From the NCBI GenBank assembly GCA_029851645.1, contig JARKVN010000016.1:1-38593 (forward strand): DNA of 38,593 nucleotides, given 5' to 3'. The notes beneath the pieces were generated by a model that was not told where the DNA came from, made no database searches, and was given only the letters and a program-made list of their open reading frames with translations. The stretch is from Cellulosilyticum sp. GTDB lineage: Bacteria; Bacillota; Clostridia; Lachnospirales; Cellulosilyticaceae. Both the position numbers and the translations under genes were made by a program. Positions 23,600 to 32,639 of this stretch are shown here, one piece after another. Within the stretch, counting starts at the first letter, position 1. Each line of letters begins with the position of its first letter.

Positions 23600-24592
23600 G
23601 TGAGACCACTAGGCAAGGAGTTGACTAGCCAATATGATTTAAATATAAAAAAATATCAGTACGTACGAAGTAGCTACTACTTAGAAACCAATAAAGGCAA
23701 ATTTGCCTTGAGGAAAGTGGATTTAACAAAAGAACAATTGGGCTTTAGCTATGAGGTGGATACACATCTTAGTCAATGTAATTTCCAAGAAATTAATCAT
23801 ATTTATGCAACGAGGAAAAAAATGCCCTATGCCATATTGGGGGATGAATATTATGTCATGCAAAATTACAAGCCTTGCGAGGAAACGGACTTTAAAGATT
23901 ATGATGATTTAAGAGGCATTGTTATGACTTTGGCAAGGTTTCATAAGTGTGCTGTAGGGGTACAAAGTAAGATAAGAGCACCTGAAAAGATAAAAATTAA
24001 AAATATTTATGAATACTATATGAAGAGGCAGACTGAAAATAATAAATTAAAGAAAAATATTGCTATGCTTAAACAAAAGTCTAATTTTGAATTACTTTTC
24101 TTAGAAGATTGTGAGGATTATCGGAAACTAGAAGAGATGGCACTTGCTAATATTAGTAGAGAATTAGCAGATAAGTTGATTCAAGTTACTTTAGAAAGTA
24201 GGAGTATTAGGCATAAAGATTTTACCTATCATACAGTTAATAAGACAAGGGAAAATCAGTACATAATGAGCCAAGTTGATTTATGTAACTATGATATTCA
24301 AGTCTTAGATTTTGCACAGATACTAAGCAAAATGATGCAGAAAAATGAGTGGGATAAAAGACTTTTATTTAACCTAATTAATGAATATGATAAGGAAAGA
24401 ACTTTGTCAAAAGATGAGATGTGTCTGCTTAAATTTATGATGATTTATCCTGAAAAATATAACGGTATATGCCTTAAATATATGAGTTCAAGAAGACGAT
24501 GGAACTATAGTATGTTTGAGCAGAAATGGCAGAATATGTTATCCTATAAATCGCAGCAGATAGAAGTTGCAAAGGAGCTTCAGAATTGGTAA
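23600..24592 (+). CDS. CotS-family spore coat protein (degenerate aminoglycoside-phosphotransferase fold)
   Basis: A 330-aa protein resembling CotS/CotI/YutH spore coat proteins, which share the choline/aminoglycoside kinase fold. An N-lobe lysine segment is seen as GKFALRKVDL. The catalytic loop is RHKDFTYHTV, so the Asp is kept but the usual HGD...N becomes HKD...T. The metal-binding motif appears as VDLCNYDIQVLDFAQ. It may be an inactive or altered kinase. The track start (TTG at 23555) lacks a good RBS. AGGAGG seven bases before the GTG at 23600 sets the start. The nearby yabG and sipL support a sporulation role. Family call moderate. Confidence 0.78.
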   Translation: MRPLGKELTSQYDLNIKKYQYVRSSYYLETNKGKFALRKVDLTKEQLGFSYEVDTHLSQCNFQEINHIYATRKKMPYAILGDEYYVMQNYKPCEETDFKDYDDLRGIVMTLARFHKCAVGVQSKIRAPEKIKIKNIYEYYMKRQTENNKLKKNIAMLKQKSNFELLFLEDCEDYRKLEEMALANISRELADKLIQVTLESRSIRHKDFTYHTVNKTRENQYIMSQVDLCNYDIQVLDFAQILSKMMQKNEWDKRLLFNLINEYDKERTLSKDEMCLLKFMMIYPEKYNGICLKYMSSRRRWNYSMFEQKWQNMLSYKSQQIEVAKELQNW

Positions 24593-24614
24593 TAAAGGTT
24601 ATTTGAATGGGGTT

Positions 24615-24649
24615 AGGGGCTACTAATAGTAGCCTATAGCCTCTTTTTA
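24615..24649 (+). terminator. Terminator after the CotS-like gene
   Basis: AGGGGCTA pairs with TAGCCTCT (one G-U), followed by TTTTT. An alternative smaller stem CTA...TAG sits inside the loop. Confidence 0.75.
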
Positions 24650-24729
24650 CTTTAATGCCATTTTACTTACATTGACTTTTTACATGAAAAGGTTAAAATG
24701 GACTAAAGTACTTATAAAGGGGTGAAAGG

Positions 24730-26046
24730 GTGAGAAGAAATAACAAACAATTTGTAAGAAATATTATTATTGTTTCAGTAGTTGGACTTGTTATACTTAT
24801 GATCGCATTATTTGCTACACTACAAACATTTTTAGGTAAACAAAATCATAATATAGATATAGAAGAACCAGTTAGAGAAGAAGCTATGGCGCTAATAGAG
24901 GTTAGTGAAACTAGAATGATTTTAGTAAGTGAGATTAATGAGAATCAGGTTATTGGATATGATATAAAGGATAGGCGCGTATTTAATAGGAAAGTTTCAG
25001 ATACAGTTAGAATTAGTGATGCTTATGGAAAAGTACTTCCTATTACACAGATTAAGAAGGGTGATATGATAGAAGTAAGCTATCAAGAAGAAAAAGGAGA
25101 GGTTGTAGCTATTAGTAAATCGATACAAGTACAAACCTATAGACGAATTAATGGGGTTACAATAGATAAAGTGAGTCAACAAATCAATATAGGTGGGACA
25201 AACTATGCCTACACAGATAATACAATGGTTATGAGTGCTGATGGTGAAGAAATAGAAATAGGTCAGTTAGGGCCATTTGATAGTGTAAGTATTCAAATGC
25301 TACATGGTACAGTGTGGAGCATTATACTTGAAGAAATGGCTGCAAGCATGAATATGGTAGATTTACCAACCCAAAATGGACAGATAGAAATAGATAATTC
25401 TAGACTGCTTCCATTTAAGGATATCACAGAGCCTATTAAGCTCACACCAGGTAGTCATAAGATTATTATTAAAATGGAGGGATATGTAACAATTAGTGAA
25501 ACCCTTACTGTTACATCTGGAGAAGTTTATGAAATGTCTTTAGCTGATGCAGAGATTGCTTATACGACCATTCAGCCTCGTATGAATGCTGATGTTATAG
25601 ATTACACAATTAAAGTAGGAGATAAGGCGTATAAGCCAGGTGAGGCAATTAAAGTGCCACAAGGTGAGTATCTTATTGAAATAAGTGCTGAAGGCTATGA
25701 AAAATGGTCTAGAAAGGTTAAATTAGAAAAAGATATATATACTTTAAATGCAAATCTTACATTGATTAAAGATGAAAGTGAAGAAGAAGAGAATCAAAAA
25801 GTAGAGGAAGAGGCAAACAAGGAGGCTAGCCGTACCATTGTCTTAAATACAGATCCATCTGGTGCTAAGGTTTATATTAATGGTGAATATAAAGGCAATA
25901 CACCTTATACAACTACCTTGCCACATGGAAGCTATAGTGTACTATTTGAGAAAGAAGAATACATAGTATATGGTACAAATATTGTACTAAATAGTACTGA
26001 TGACCAAAGTAATTTTCTATATGTTCTAACACCACAAGGAGATTAA
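24730..26046 (+). CDS. Membrane-anchored PEGA-repeat protein
   Basis: A 438-aa protein with a short cytoplasmic N-terminus, one membrane helix (NIIIVSVVGLVILMIALFA) and a long outer part. Residues about 50-210 form beta-rich repeats of unknown type. Three PEGA-like units follow: around LTPGSHKIIIKMEGY, VPQGEYLIEISAEGY and LPHGSYSVLFEKEEY, the last being canonical (NTDPSGAKVYINGEYKG). A Glu/Lys-rich hinge precedes the last unit. PEGA domains are thought to bind cell-surface or S-layer components. The start is GTG with AAGGGGTG upstream. It lies between CotS-like and yabG genes, so an envelope or spore role is possible but not shown. Confidence 0.85.
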   Translation: MRRNNKQFVRNIIIVSVVGLVILMIALFATLQTFLGKQNHNIDIEEPVREEAMALIEVSETRMILVSEINENQVIGYDIKDRRVFNRKVSDTVRISDAYGKVLPITQIKKGDMIEVSYQEEKGEVVAISKSIQVQTYRRINGVTIDKVSQQINIGGTNYAYTDNTMVMSADGEEIEIGQLGPFDSVSIQMLHGTVWSIILEEMAASMNMVDLPTQNGQIEIDNSRLLPFKDITEPIKLTPGSHKIIIKMEGYVTISETLTVTSGEVYEMSLADAEIAYTTIQPRMNADVIDYTIKVGDKAYKPGEAIKVPQGEYLIEISAEGYEKWSRKVKLEKDIYTLNANLTLIKDESEEEENQKVEEEANKEASRTIVLNTDPSGAKVYINGEYKGNTPYTTTLPHGSYSVLFEKEEYIVYGTNIVLNSTDDQSNFLYVLTPQGD

Positions 26047-26131
26047 GACGGTAGACTGATTTTTAGGGCATAGGAAAAGCCAAGATTTAATAAACATAGT
26101 AATAAGTAGCAATGAAGAAGGTGGTTAAGCT

Positions 26132-27145
26132 ATGTTTAGTTTGGGCGATTATGTTGTAAGGTTGTCCTATAAGAAGGATATCCTTTTTCGTATTACCTAT
26201 ATCTCTCCTAATCAGATTGCACGTCTTAAAGGCGTGTCTTATAGAGTGGTAGCAGATGCGCCATTAGCAGATTTGGAATTGGCAGAAAGTATGAGATACA
26301 CCTCTAAAGAAGATCATATTATGAGTGCTATTGAAAGTTCAGTTCAAAGCATTATAAAGAAAAGAGAAGAAGAAAAGAAAGGTAAGCATCCAACGTTTCA
26401 AAAAACAGGGACAGTTCTTCATATTGATGGAGATGCGTATTATTTAAATTTATGCTTAAAATACTACAAGCTATTAGATATTCCTGCAATAGGAGAGCAT
26501 GTAGCAGAAGCAGATCAGCCTAAGAAAATCAAATATTTTCTAGAGAAATACTCTCCAGATATATTGGTTCTAACAGGTCATGATGCTTTAAATAAGACAT
26601 ATAAGAGTATTTATGATGTTAATGAATATAGGAATTCCAGTTATTTTATAGAGGCAGTTAAACGGGCAAGAGCCATTAGACCTAATATGTCTGAGCTTGT
26701 TATTTTTGCTGGAGCCTGTCAGTCTTACTTTGAGGAAATACTTGCAGCAGGTGCTGACTTTGCAGCTTCTCCAGGTCGAGTTCTTATACATGCTTTAGAT
26801 CCAGTTTTTATTGTAGAAAGAATTGCACAGTGTCCATTTTATAAAGTATTACCTCTTGAAGAAGCTTTGGAGTATACCATTACAAAGTTTAAAGGGCTAG
26901 GAGGATATGAAATTTTAGGAAAGTGTAGACGTGGAGGACCTGTAGTAAGTGAAGCAGATAACAAGAAGGAAATAGAGAAGGAGAAAGATATAGACGAAAG
27001 AAAAAGGCTTGTTCCTGAAAAAATGACTAAAGAACAAATAGAAAGAGAACTGGCCAAGCCCTTATTTAAGGACTCAACAAGTGAGTTTGAAAATAAAATG
27101 CAGGCATATCTTAATAAATGTAGACTTATTTCACAGCAAAAATGA
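26132..27145 (+). CDS. yabG: Sporulation-specific protease YabG
   Basis: A 337-aa mother-cell protease that processes coat and cortex proteins during spore maturation. Highly characteristic segments are VLHIDGDAYYLNLCLKYYK, EKYSPDILVLTGHDALNK, ELVIFAGACQSYFEE and AASPGRVLIHALDPVFI. The Cys of GACQSY (about residue 196) and the His of LTGHDA are likely catalytic, in line with what is known for clostridial YabG. A charged tail of about 50 residues (around EKEKDIDERKRL) extends the usual length of about 290. The RBS is AAGGTGG. It is followed by sipL and ispE, an order also seen in other Clostridia. It would be made by a late mother-cell sigma factor; I see no clear promoter match. Confidence 0.93.
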   Translation: MFSLGDYVVRLSYKKDILFRITYISPNQIARLKGVSYRVVADAPLADLELAESMRYTSKEDHIMSAIESSVQSIIKKREEEKKGKHPTFQKTGTVLHIDGDAYYLNLCLKYYKLLDIPAIGEHVAEADQPKKIKYFLEKYSPDILVLTGHDALNKTYKSIYDVNEYRNSSYFIEAVKRARAIRPNMSELVIFAGACQSYFEEILAAGADFAASPGRVLIHALDPVFIVERIAQCPFYKVLPLEEALEYTITKFKGLGGYEILGKCRRGGPVVSEADNKKEIEKEKDIDERKRLVPEKMTKEQIERELAKPLFKDSTSEFENKMQAYLNKCRLISQQK

Positions 27146-27273
27146 AAAAATACGTGAGAGGAAAAAGAGTCATAAGATACAAATGATAAGAATATATATA
27201 AGACTAGATAAAGTAAGTCCCATTTTTTAAGGAGCATATATTGGTATATAAGTGTCGTAGGAGGGGGAAAGCA

Positions 27274-28845
27274 ATGTCAGTCGAACTGGTTAAAAAGCCG
27301 ATTACATTAGAAGAAGTGACAAAGAAAGAAAGTGTGCAAGTCATTAAGGAACGAGATCTTATTGTGCCTGATGGAAAGCCAGATTTGCAGTCCGTTGTAG
27401 AGTTAGATGGTAAAGTTTGTATTGATCAAATAGATGTGAGTCAAGATAGAATTATGTATAGAGGTAGAATTGATGTGTGTATTATCTATAGAACGATAGG
27501 CAATCAAAAGTGTCTCTATACAATGAAAGGCTCTATACCAATAGAGGACTTTGTTATTTTAGAAGGTGTAGACAAAGACCAGCGGGTAGATTTTGATTAT
27601 GAAATTGAACATATGAGTTATAACGTTTTAAATGAACGTAAAATTAATGTAAAAGCAATTATGCAACTTACAGTAGCAGCCACAGGTTGTAAAGAAACAA
27701 CAATTATTACGGATATTCAGGCAGATGGTCCATTAGAACTAAAGGAAGAGGCTATTGAAATTGTCAGCTTGTGCCACGAAAAAGAAGATAAGACCATTGT
27801 AAAGGAAGATTTAACAATTGCCTCTTCGAAACCTTGTATTGGAGAAGTGCTTAAGACCTGCCTTCAAATTCAAGATGAACAGATTAAGAGGACTGAAAGT
27901 GAAATTAAATACAATGGTATGATTGAAGTCATTACAATGTATAAAGCTTCAGGAGATGATGATGTTCAGCTGGTCACACATCGTGTACCTTTTGAAGGTA
28001 CGATTGAAGCACCTCAAGATGAAGATGAGATGTATTGGGACTGTAAGCTAACGGTAGAACCTTCTTTTGTGCAGGTAGCACCAGACTATGATGGTGAAGA
28101 CCGTATTATGGAGTGTGAACTGATTGTAGCAGCTAAATACTGTACTTATAATAAATCCATGTATGATACAGTTTCAGATATCTACTGTCCAGGTAAAAAG
28201 GTAACAACAAAAGAGAAAGTACTAGACTATATGAATCTTAAAGACAAAGTGGTAATGGATTTTCCTAAGAAAGAATCTGTGCCTCTAGAGGGGGAATATC
28301 CAGATGGCGTTGAAGTGGTGAGCGCTCAAATTAGGCCAACAATAGAAGAGAAAAGCTTAGAAAATGGTGTCTTAACACTTAGTGGTATGTTAGAAATTAA
28401 ATTATTACTCCTTTATAAGACAGAGGAAGCTAGTGCACTAGACACAGTCATTCATGTGGTTCCTTTTACTCAAGAATTAGAGGTAAGTAGAGTTGAAGGA
28501 AAACCAGTTGTAATGCCTTATGTGGAGGCAAGAGATGTTAATATCTATGCACAAACAAAGAAAGAAGTAGTATTAGAATACCGATTAGAGAGTGCCGCTC
28601 AAATTTATGAGCAAAGTAGACTCAATGTATTAGAAGAAATTGAAATTGAGGATATGACAAAAGAAGAAATGGATGCTTATCCAAGTATGACTGTTTACCA
28701 AGTAAAAAAAGGGGATACGCTTTGGAATCTTGCAAAAAGGTATAATACCACCGTTAAAGATATTCAGGAACTTAATGATTTAGATACACCTGAGAGCTTA
28801 AGAGAAGGACAGAAAATCATTATTCTTAAAAAGATACGATTTTAA
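27274..28845 (+). CDS. sipL: SipL-type spore morphogenetic protein (SPOCS/DUF3794 repeats plus LysM)
   Basis: A 523-aa protein with repeated SPOCS (DUF3794) domains over residues 1 to about 460 and a C-terminal LysM domain (YQVKKGDTLWNLAKRYNTTV, about 476-520). In Clostridioides difficile SipL binds SpoIVA through its LysM domain and is needed for coat assembly around the forespore; this protein has the same layout and the same yabG neighbour. The first SPOCS unit is seen at ERDLIVPDGKPDLQSVVELDG. The track start is a TTG at 27241. GTAGGAGGGG just before the ATG at 27274 sets the true start. It acts in the mother cell at the forespore surface. A terminator follows. Confidence 0.88.
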   Translation: MSVELVKKPITLEEVTKKESVQVIKERDLIVPDGKPDLQSVVELDGKVCIDQIDVSQDRIMYRGRIDVCIIYRTIGNQKCLYTMKGSIPIEDFVILEGVDKDQRVDFDYEIEHMSYNVLNERKINVKAIMQLTVAATGCKETTIITDIQADGPLELKEEAIEIVSLCHEKEDKTIVKEDLTIASSKPCIGEVLKTCLQIQDEQIKRTESEIKYNGMIEVITMYKASGDDDVQLVTHRVPFEGTIEAPQDEDEMYWDCKLTVEPSFVQVAPDYDGEDRIMECELIVAAKYCTYNKSMYDTVSDIYCPGKKVTTKEKVLDYMNLKDKVVMDFPKKESVPLEGEYPDGVEVVSAQIRPTIEEKSLENGVLTLSGMLEIKLLLLYKTEEASALDTVIHVVPFTQELEVSRVEGKPVVMPYVEARDVNIYAQTKKEVVLEYRLESAAQIYEQSRLNVLEEIEIEDMTKEEMDAYPSMTVYQVKKGDTLWNLAKRYNTTVKDIQELNDLDTPESLREGQKIIILKKIRF

Positions 28846-28863
28846 AATGGTAATAGATGAAGG

Positions 28864-28908
28864 GGAAGAAGGCCTACTAAATTGTCAGGTAGCCCCTTCT
28901 CTTTTTTT
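28864..28908 (+). terminator. Terminator after sipL
   Basis: GAAGG-CTAC pairs with GTAG-CCTTC around small internal loops and is followed by a run of seven T. Confidence 0.75.
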
Positions 28909-28961
28909 GATTAAAAATAAACTATGGGAGAATTAGGATAATATTTAGGAAAAACACAAAC

Positions 28962-28976
28962 GTATATTGTATACAG
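28962..28976 (+). promoter_or_regulatory. Possible GntR operator (GTATATTGTATAC)
   Basis: GTATA-TTG-TATAC is an inverted repeat, and TTGTATACAG inside it resembles sites of FCD-type GntR regulators. It lies 16 bases upstream of the -35 of the ispE-gntR operon. The FCD-type GntR encoded in that operon may bind it. The assignment is inference. Confidence 0.4.
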
Positions 28977-28990
28977 GAAATGCATTCTAA

Positions 28991-29020
28991 TTGACTTTAT
29001 AATTTAAGTGAGTTTATAAT
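28991..29020 (+). promoter_or_regulatory. Promoter of ispE-gntR
   Basis: TTGACT and TATAAT lie 18 bases apart, 38 bases upstream of the ispE start. This is the usual vegetative (sigma-A) form, unlike the preceding sporulation genes. Confidence 0.75.
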
Positions 29021-29058
29021 AATAATAAATAGACCATTTATATTAAGGGAGCAAGAAG

Positions 29059-29991
29059 ATGAACTCAATCATATTAAAAGGAAGGGCGAAGATTAATTTA
29101 ACACTTGATGTCGTTGGAAAAAGAGAAAATGGTTATCATGACTTAGAGATGATTATGCAGACGATTAATTTGTATGATACCATCTACATTCGTAAGACAA
29201 AAGTGCCTGGTGTTAGATTAAAAGCGAATTTCTCATGGCTTCCGACAAATGATAAAAATATTGCATATCGTGCGGCAGAGCTTTTCTTCCAAGAGTCAGG
29301 AATTCATGGAGGTGTTGCTATTGAGATTACCAAACGAATTCCAGTAGCAGCAGGTCTTGCTGGTGGAAGTACTGATGCAGCAGCAACTTTAGTTGGGTTA
29401 AATAGAATCTATGAAACACATTATTCCAAAAAAAAGCTTATGGAGATGGGACTTAAATTAGGAGCTGACGTGCCATTTTGTATTGCAAGAGGTACAATGT
29501 TAGCAGAAGGGATTGGTGAGATTTTAACACCACTTAACCCTATGCCTTATACCTATGTGGTATTGGTTAAGCCACCAATTAGTGTATCTACAGCAACAGT
29601 ATATAAGAACTTAAATATAAGTCAGATTAAACATCATCCAGATACTCAAACAGTTATTAAAGCGCTAGAGGAAGGCAATGTGCAAAAGATAGCAAACCAT
29701 ATGGCAAACGTGTTAGAAGAAGTAACCATTCCAATGCACACAGAGATAGAAACGATTAAACAAAACTTGATGAAACATGGTGCTATAGGAGCTATGATGA
29801 GCGGAAGTGGTTCTACAGTATTTGGACTTTTTGATACGAAAGAAGCAGCAAGTAAAGCTGCAAGATATTTTAAAGTACAACATAATATAAGAGAAGTATA
29901 TGTAACAACAACCTACTCACCTATTATAAGAAGGGCATGGGATAAAAGGCAAAAAAATGGATTAAGAAGAAGAGGGGTTAAAGGATGTTAG
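29059..29991 (+). CDS. ispE: 4-diphosphocytidyl-2-C-methyl-D-erythritol kinase
   Basis: A GHMP-family kinase of 310 aa that phosphorylates the 2-hydroxyl of CDP-methylerythritol in the MEP pathway of isoprenoid synthesis. Motif 1 is KINLTLDVVGKRENGYHDLEM, the ATP loop is PVAAGLAGGSTDAAATL and motif 3 is GAMMSGSGSTVFGLF. The C-terminal 20 residues are basic and longer than usual. The RBS is AAGGGAGCAAG. Its stop overlaps the GntR gene start by seven bases, so the two are translated together. The yabG-sipL-ispE order recalls the origin-side yabG-ispE region of Bacillus and Clostridia. Confidence 0.95.
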   Translation: MNSIILKGRAKINLTLDVVGKRENGYHDLEMIMQTINLYDTIYIRKTKVPGVRLKANFSWLPTNDKNIAYRAAELFFQESGIHGGVAIEITKRIPVAAGLAGGSTDAAATLVGLNRIYETHYSKKKLMEMGLKLGADVPFCIARGTMLAEGIGEILTPLNPMPYTYVVLVKPPISVSTATVYKNLNISQIKHHPDTQTVIKALEEGNVQKIANHMANVLEEVTIPMHTEIETIKQNLMKHGAIGAMMSGSGSTVFGLFDTKEAASKAARYFKVQHNIREVYVTTTYSPIIRRAWDKRQKNGLRRRGVKGC

Positions 29992-30665
29992 AAGATACTT
30001 ATAATATGAAGATAAATGAATATCTGCCTCTAAGAGATATTGTTTTTCAAACACTTAGAAATGCCATTATTACAGGAGAACTCCAACCAGGAGAGAGATT
30101 AATGGAGACACAACTTGCGGAAAGGTTAGGTGTAAGTAGAACCCCTATTAGGGAGGCTATTCGCAAGTTAGAACTTGAAGGACTTGTTATTATGGTACCA
30201 CGTAAAGGGGCCCAGGTAGCACAATTTACAGAGAAAGATATTCAAGATGTATTAGAAGTACGAGCAGCACTAGAGTCATTAGCGGCTAAGTTAGCGTGTA
30301 ATCGTATGGATGATAGGTCGTTTCTTAAGTTACAACTGGCTATTGCAGAGTATAGCTATGCCGCTAAGAATAAAGATTTAGAAGCGATGATTGAGAAAGA
30401 TGTAGAGTTTCATGATATCATCTGTAATGCCACGCAAAATGATAAACTCATTCAGATTTTTACGAATTTAAAAGAGCAAGTGAATCGCTATCGTATTACT
30501 TACCTTAAAAATGTAGAAGAGAGTGAAACAGTAGAAGCAGAGCATCTAGCGATTTTAGAGGCACTTAAGAATAAGAATGAAGAAGTGGCAGGAAATCTGG
30601 CATCTAAACATATTCATACACAATTTCATACGATTACGGACTATGTAAAAAGTCAATGTCGCTAG
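29985..30665 (+). CDS. GntR family regulator, FadR/FCD subfamily
   Basis: A 226-aa regulator. The N-terminal winged helix includes LQPGERLMETQLAERLGVSRTPIREAIRKLELEGLV. The C-terminal FCD domain has metal-site residues in VEFHDIICNAT and EAEHLAILEAL. FCD proteins bind small carboxylates or sugar acids, often with a metal. It overlaps ispE by seven bases, with AAAGG in the ispE tail as RBS. A GTATAC-type inverted repeat lies in the operon promoter. An ispE-gntR pair without obvious metabolic targets nearby makes the effector hard to guess. A terminator follows. Confidence 0.92.
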   Translation: MLEDTYNMKINEYLPLRDIVFQTLRNAIITGELQPGERLMETQLAERLGVSRTPIREAIRKLELEGLVIMVPRKGAQVAQFTEKDIQDVLEVRAALESLAAKLACNRMDDRSFLKLQLAIAEYSYAAKNKDLEAMIEKDVEFHDIICNATQNDKLIQIFTNLKEQVNRYRITYLKNVEESETVEAEHLAILEALKNKNEEVAGNLASKHIHTQFHTITDYVKSQCR

Positions 30666-30675
30666 AGTTTAAAAC

Positions 30676-30720
30676 AAATCCTAAGAGAAGGCCCAAAGGG
30701 GGATTCTTAGGATTTTTATT
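30676..30720 (+). terminator. Terminator after the gntR gene
   Basis: AATCCTAAGA pairs perfectly with TCTTAGGATT, with an inner CCC/GGG stem and a T-rich tail. Confidence 0.85.
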
Positions 30721-30802
30721 TTTATTATAGTGGTCAGTAAAAAAAAATAATGTTAAAATAAACACAATGAAAGATATGCATTAAAATTTATAGGAGGAAA
30801 AT

Positions 30803-32527
30803 ATGATGAATTTTGAAGAAAGCTATAAAGCTTGGCTCCAAAGCAGTAAGATTGATGAAGAAACAAAAGAGGAGTTAAGAGGTCTTACTGACACAAAAGA
30901 AATAGAAGATAGATTTTATAAAAATTTAGAGTTTGGTACAGGTGGACTTAGGGGAAAAATTGCTGCTGGAACTAACCGTATGAATACATATACAGTAGGT
31001 AAAGCAACACAGGGACTTGCAACTTACCTTGTTAAAAACTTTGAAAATCCAAGTGCAGCTATTGCATATGATTCAAGAAATTTCTCAGATGTTTTTGCTG
31101 AAACAGCTGCAAGAGTCTTAGCAGCTAATGGAGTGAAAGTATACTTATTTGAAAGTCTTCGCCCAACACCAATGCTTTCATTTACAGTAAGACACTTAAA
31201 AGCACAAGCAGGTATCGTTTTAACAGCTTCTCACAACCCTAAAGAATATAATGGATACAAGGTGTATGGTAGTGATGGTGGACAAGTTACAGATTATGCA
31301 GCTAACGAAATATTAGGCTATATTAATAACATAGATTTATTTAATGATGTAAAAATGATGAGTAAAGAAGAAGCATTAGAAAAAGGACTCATCGAATACA
31401 TTGGTGAGGCAGTAGATACTGCTTACTATGAACAAGTAGAGACTCTCGTAGTGAATAAAGAGATGGTTAAAGCCCATGCTTCAGAGCTTAACATTATTTA
31501 TACACCAATTCATGGTAGTGGTAATATTCCTGTTAGAAGTATGTTAAAGCGTTTAGGGTATACCAATGTACATGTTGTAAAAGAGCAAGAATTACCAGAT
31601 GGAAATTTCCCAACTGCGCCTTATCCAAATCCAGAAGCAGCACAAGTATTTGAACTTGCTATTGAAATGGCAAAAGAGGTACCAGCTGATTTAATTTTTG
31701 GAACAGATCCAGACTGCGATAGAATTGGTGTTGTTGTAAAAGAAGATAATGGGCAGTATAAGGTTTTAACAGGAAATCAAGTAGGGGTTCTTCTTTGTGA
31801 GTACATGCTTAATGCAAGAAAAGAAGCAGGTGTACTGAGCAAAAAAGACACACTTATTAAAACTATTGTAACTACAGAAATGGCTGCAAGGGTAGCTGAA
31901 AGCTATGATGCACAGATTATGAATGTTCTTACAGGGTTCAAATATATTGGTGAGAAAATCGAACAATTCGAGCAAACAGGTTCTAATAACTTTATTTTAG
32001 GATTTGAAGAAAGCTATGGTTATTTATCAGGTGGTTTTGTAAGAGATAAAGATGCAGTTATTGCATCCGTACTGATTGCTGAAATGGCACTTTACTATAA
32101 AACACAAGGTAAAAACTTAGCTCAAGCACTTCATGACTTATTTGAAAAATATGGTTACTATCAAGAAAGTCTCATTTCTATTACCATGGAAGGTAAGGAT
32201 GGTCAAGAGCAGATTGCAGCTATGATTGCAAATCTTAGAGAAAATATGCCAGAAGCAGTAGGTGGTGTTAAAGTTGCTGTTTCAGAGGACTACAAACTTT
32301 CTAAACATGTAGATTATATGGCAAATACATCTGAAGTGATTGATTTACCAAAATCAAATGTACTTAAATTTGTTCTTGAAGATAAGAGCTGGTTTGTTGT
32401 ACGTCCATCAGGAACAGAACCAAAAGTTAAAATTTATGCTTCTGTAGTAGGAGGAAGTTTAGAAGACGCAGAAAGTAAATGTGATACTTTTGTTAAAGCA
32501 ATTAAAGAACTTCTAAACGTTAAATAA
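30803..32527 (+). CDS. pgcA: Phosphoglucomutase/phosphomannomutase (PgcA type)
   Basis: A 574-aa alpha-D-phosphohexomutase interconverting glucose 6-phosphate and glucose 1-phosphate for glycogen, UDP-glucose and envelope sugars. The phosphoserine loop is TASHNPKEYNGYKVY, the metal loop GTDPDCDRIGVV, the sugar-binding loop GFEESYGY and the phosphate-binding loop RPSGTEPKVKIY. The N-terminal GTGGLRGKI is typical. The length matches B. subtilis PgcA. Two ATG codons in a row follow AGGAGG; the second has the better spacing (8 bases). It is monocistronic, between two terminators. Confidence 0.94.
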   Translation: MMNFEESYKAWLQSSKIDEETKEELRGLTDTKEIEDRFYKNLEFGTGGLRGKIAAGTNRMNTYTVGKATQGLATYLVKNFENPSAAIAYDSRNFSDVFAETAARVLAANGVKVYLFESLRPTPMLSFTVRHLKAQAGIVLTASHNPKEYNGYKVYGSDGGQVTDYAANEILGYINNIDLFNDVKMMSKEEALEKGLIEYIGEAVDTAYYEQVETLVVNKEMVKAHASELNIIYTPIHGSGNIPVRSMLKRLGYTNVHVVKEQELPDGNFPTAPYPNPEAAQVFELAIEMAKEVPADLIFGTDPDCDRIGVVVKEDNGQYKVLTGNQVGVLLCEYMLNARKEAGVLSKKDTLIKTIVTTEMAARVAESYDAQIMNVLTGFKYIGEKIEQFEQTGSNNFILGFEESYGYLSGGFVRDKDAVIASVLIAEMALYYKTQGKNLAQALHDLFEKYGYYQESLISITMEGKDGQEQIAAMIANLRENMPEAVGGVKVAVSEDYKLSKHVDYMANTSEVIDLPKSNVLKFVLEDKSWFVVRPSGTEPKVKIYASVVGGSLEDAESKCDTFVKAIKELLNVK

Positions 32528-32549
32528 ATGACTACTAGTGCCTAATGAT

Positions 32550-32590
32550 AAAAACACATCGTATAATTTAGGTTGTATGATGTGTTTTTA
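32550..32590 (+). terminator. Terminator after pgcA
   Basis: AAAAACACATC pairs perfectly with GATGTGTTTTT (11 bp) around an 18-base loop, giving A and T tracts at both ends. Confidence 0.8.
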
Positions 32591-32639
32591 GTATGTGGTG
32601 ACAAAAACTAGATAGGAAGGTATAAAAAAGGTTAGGGCA

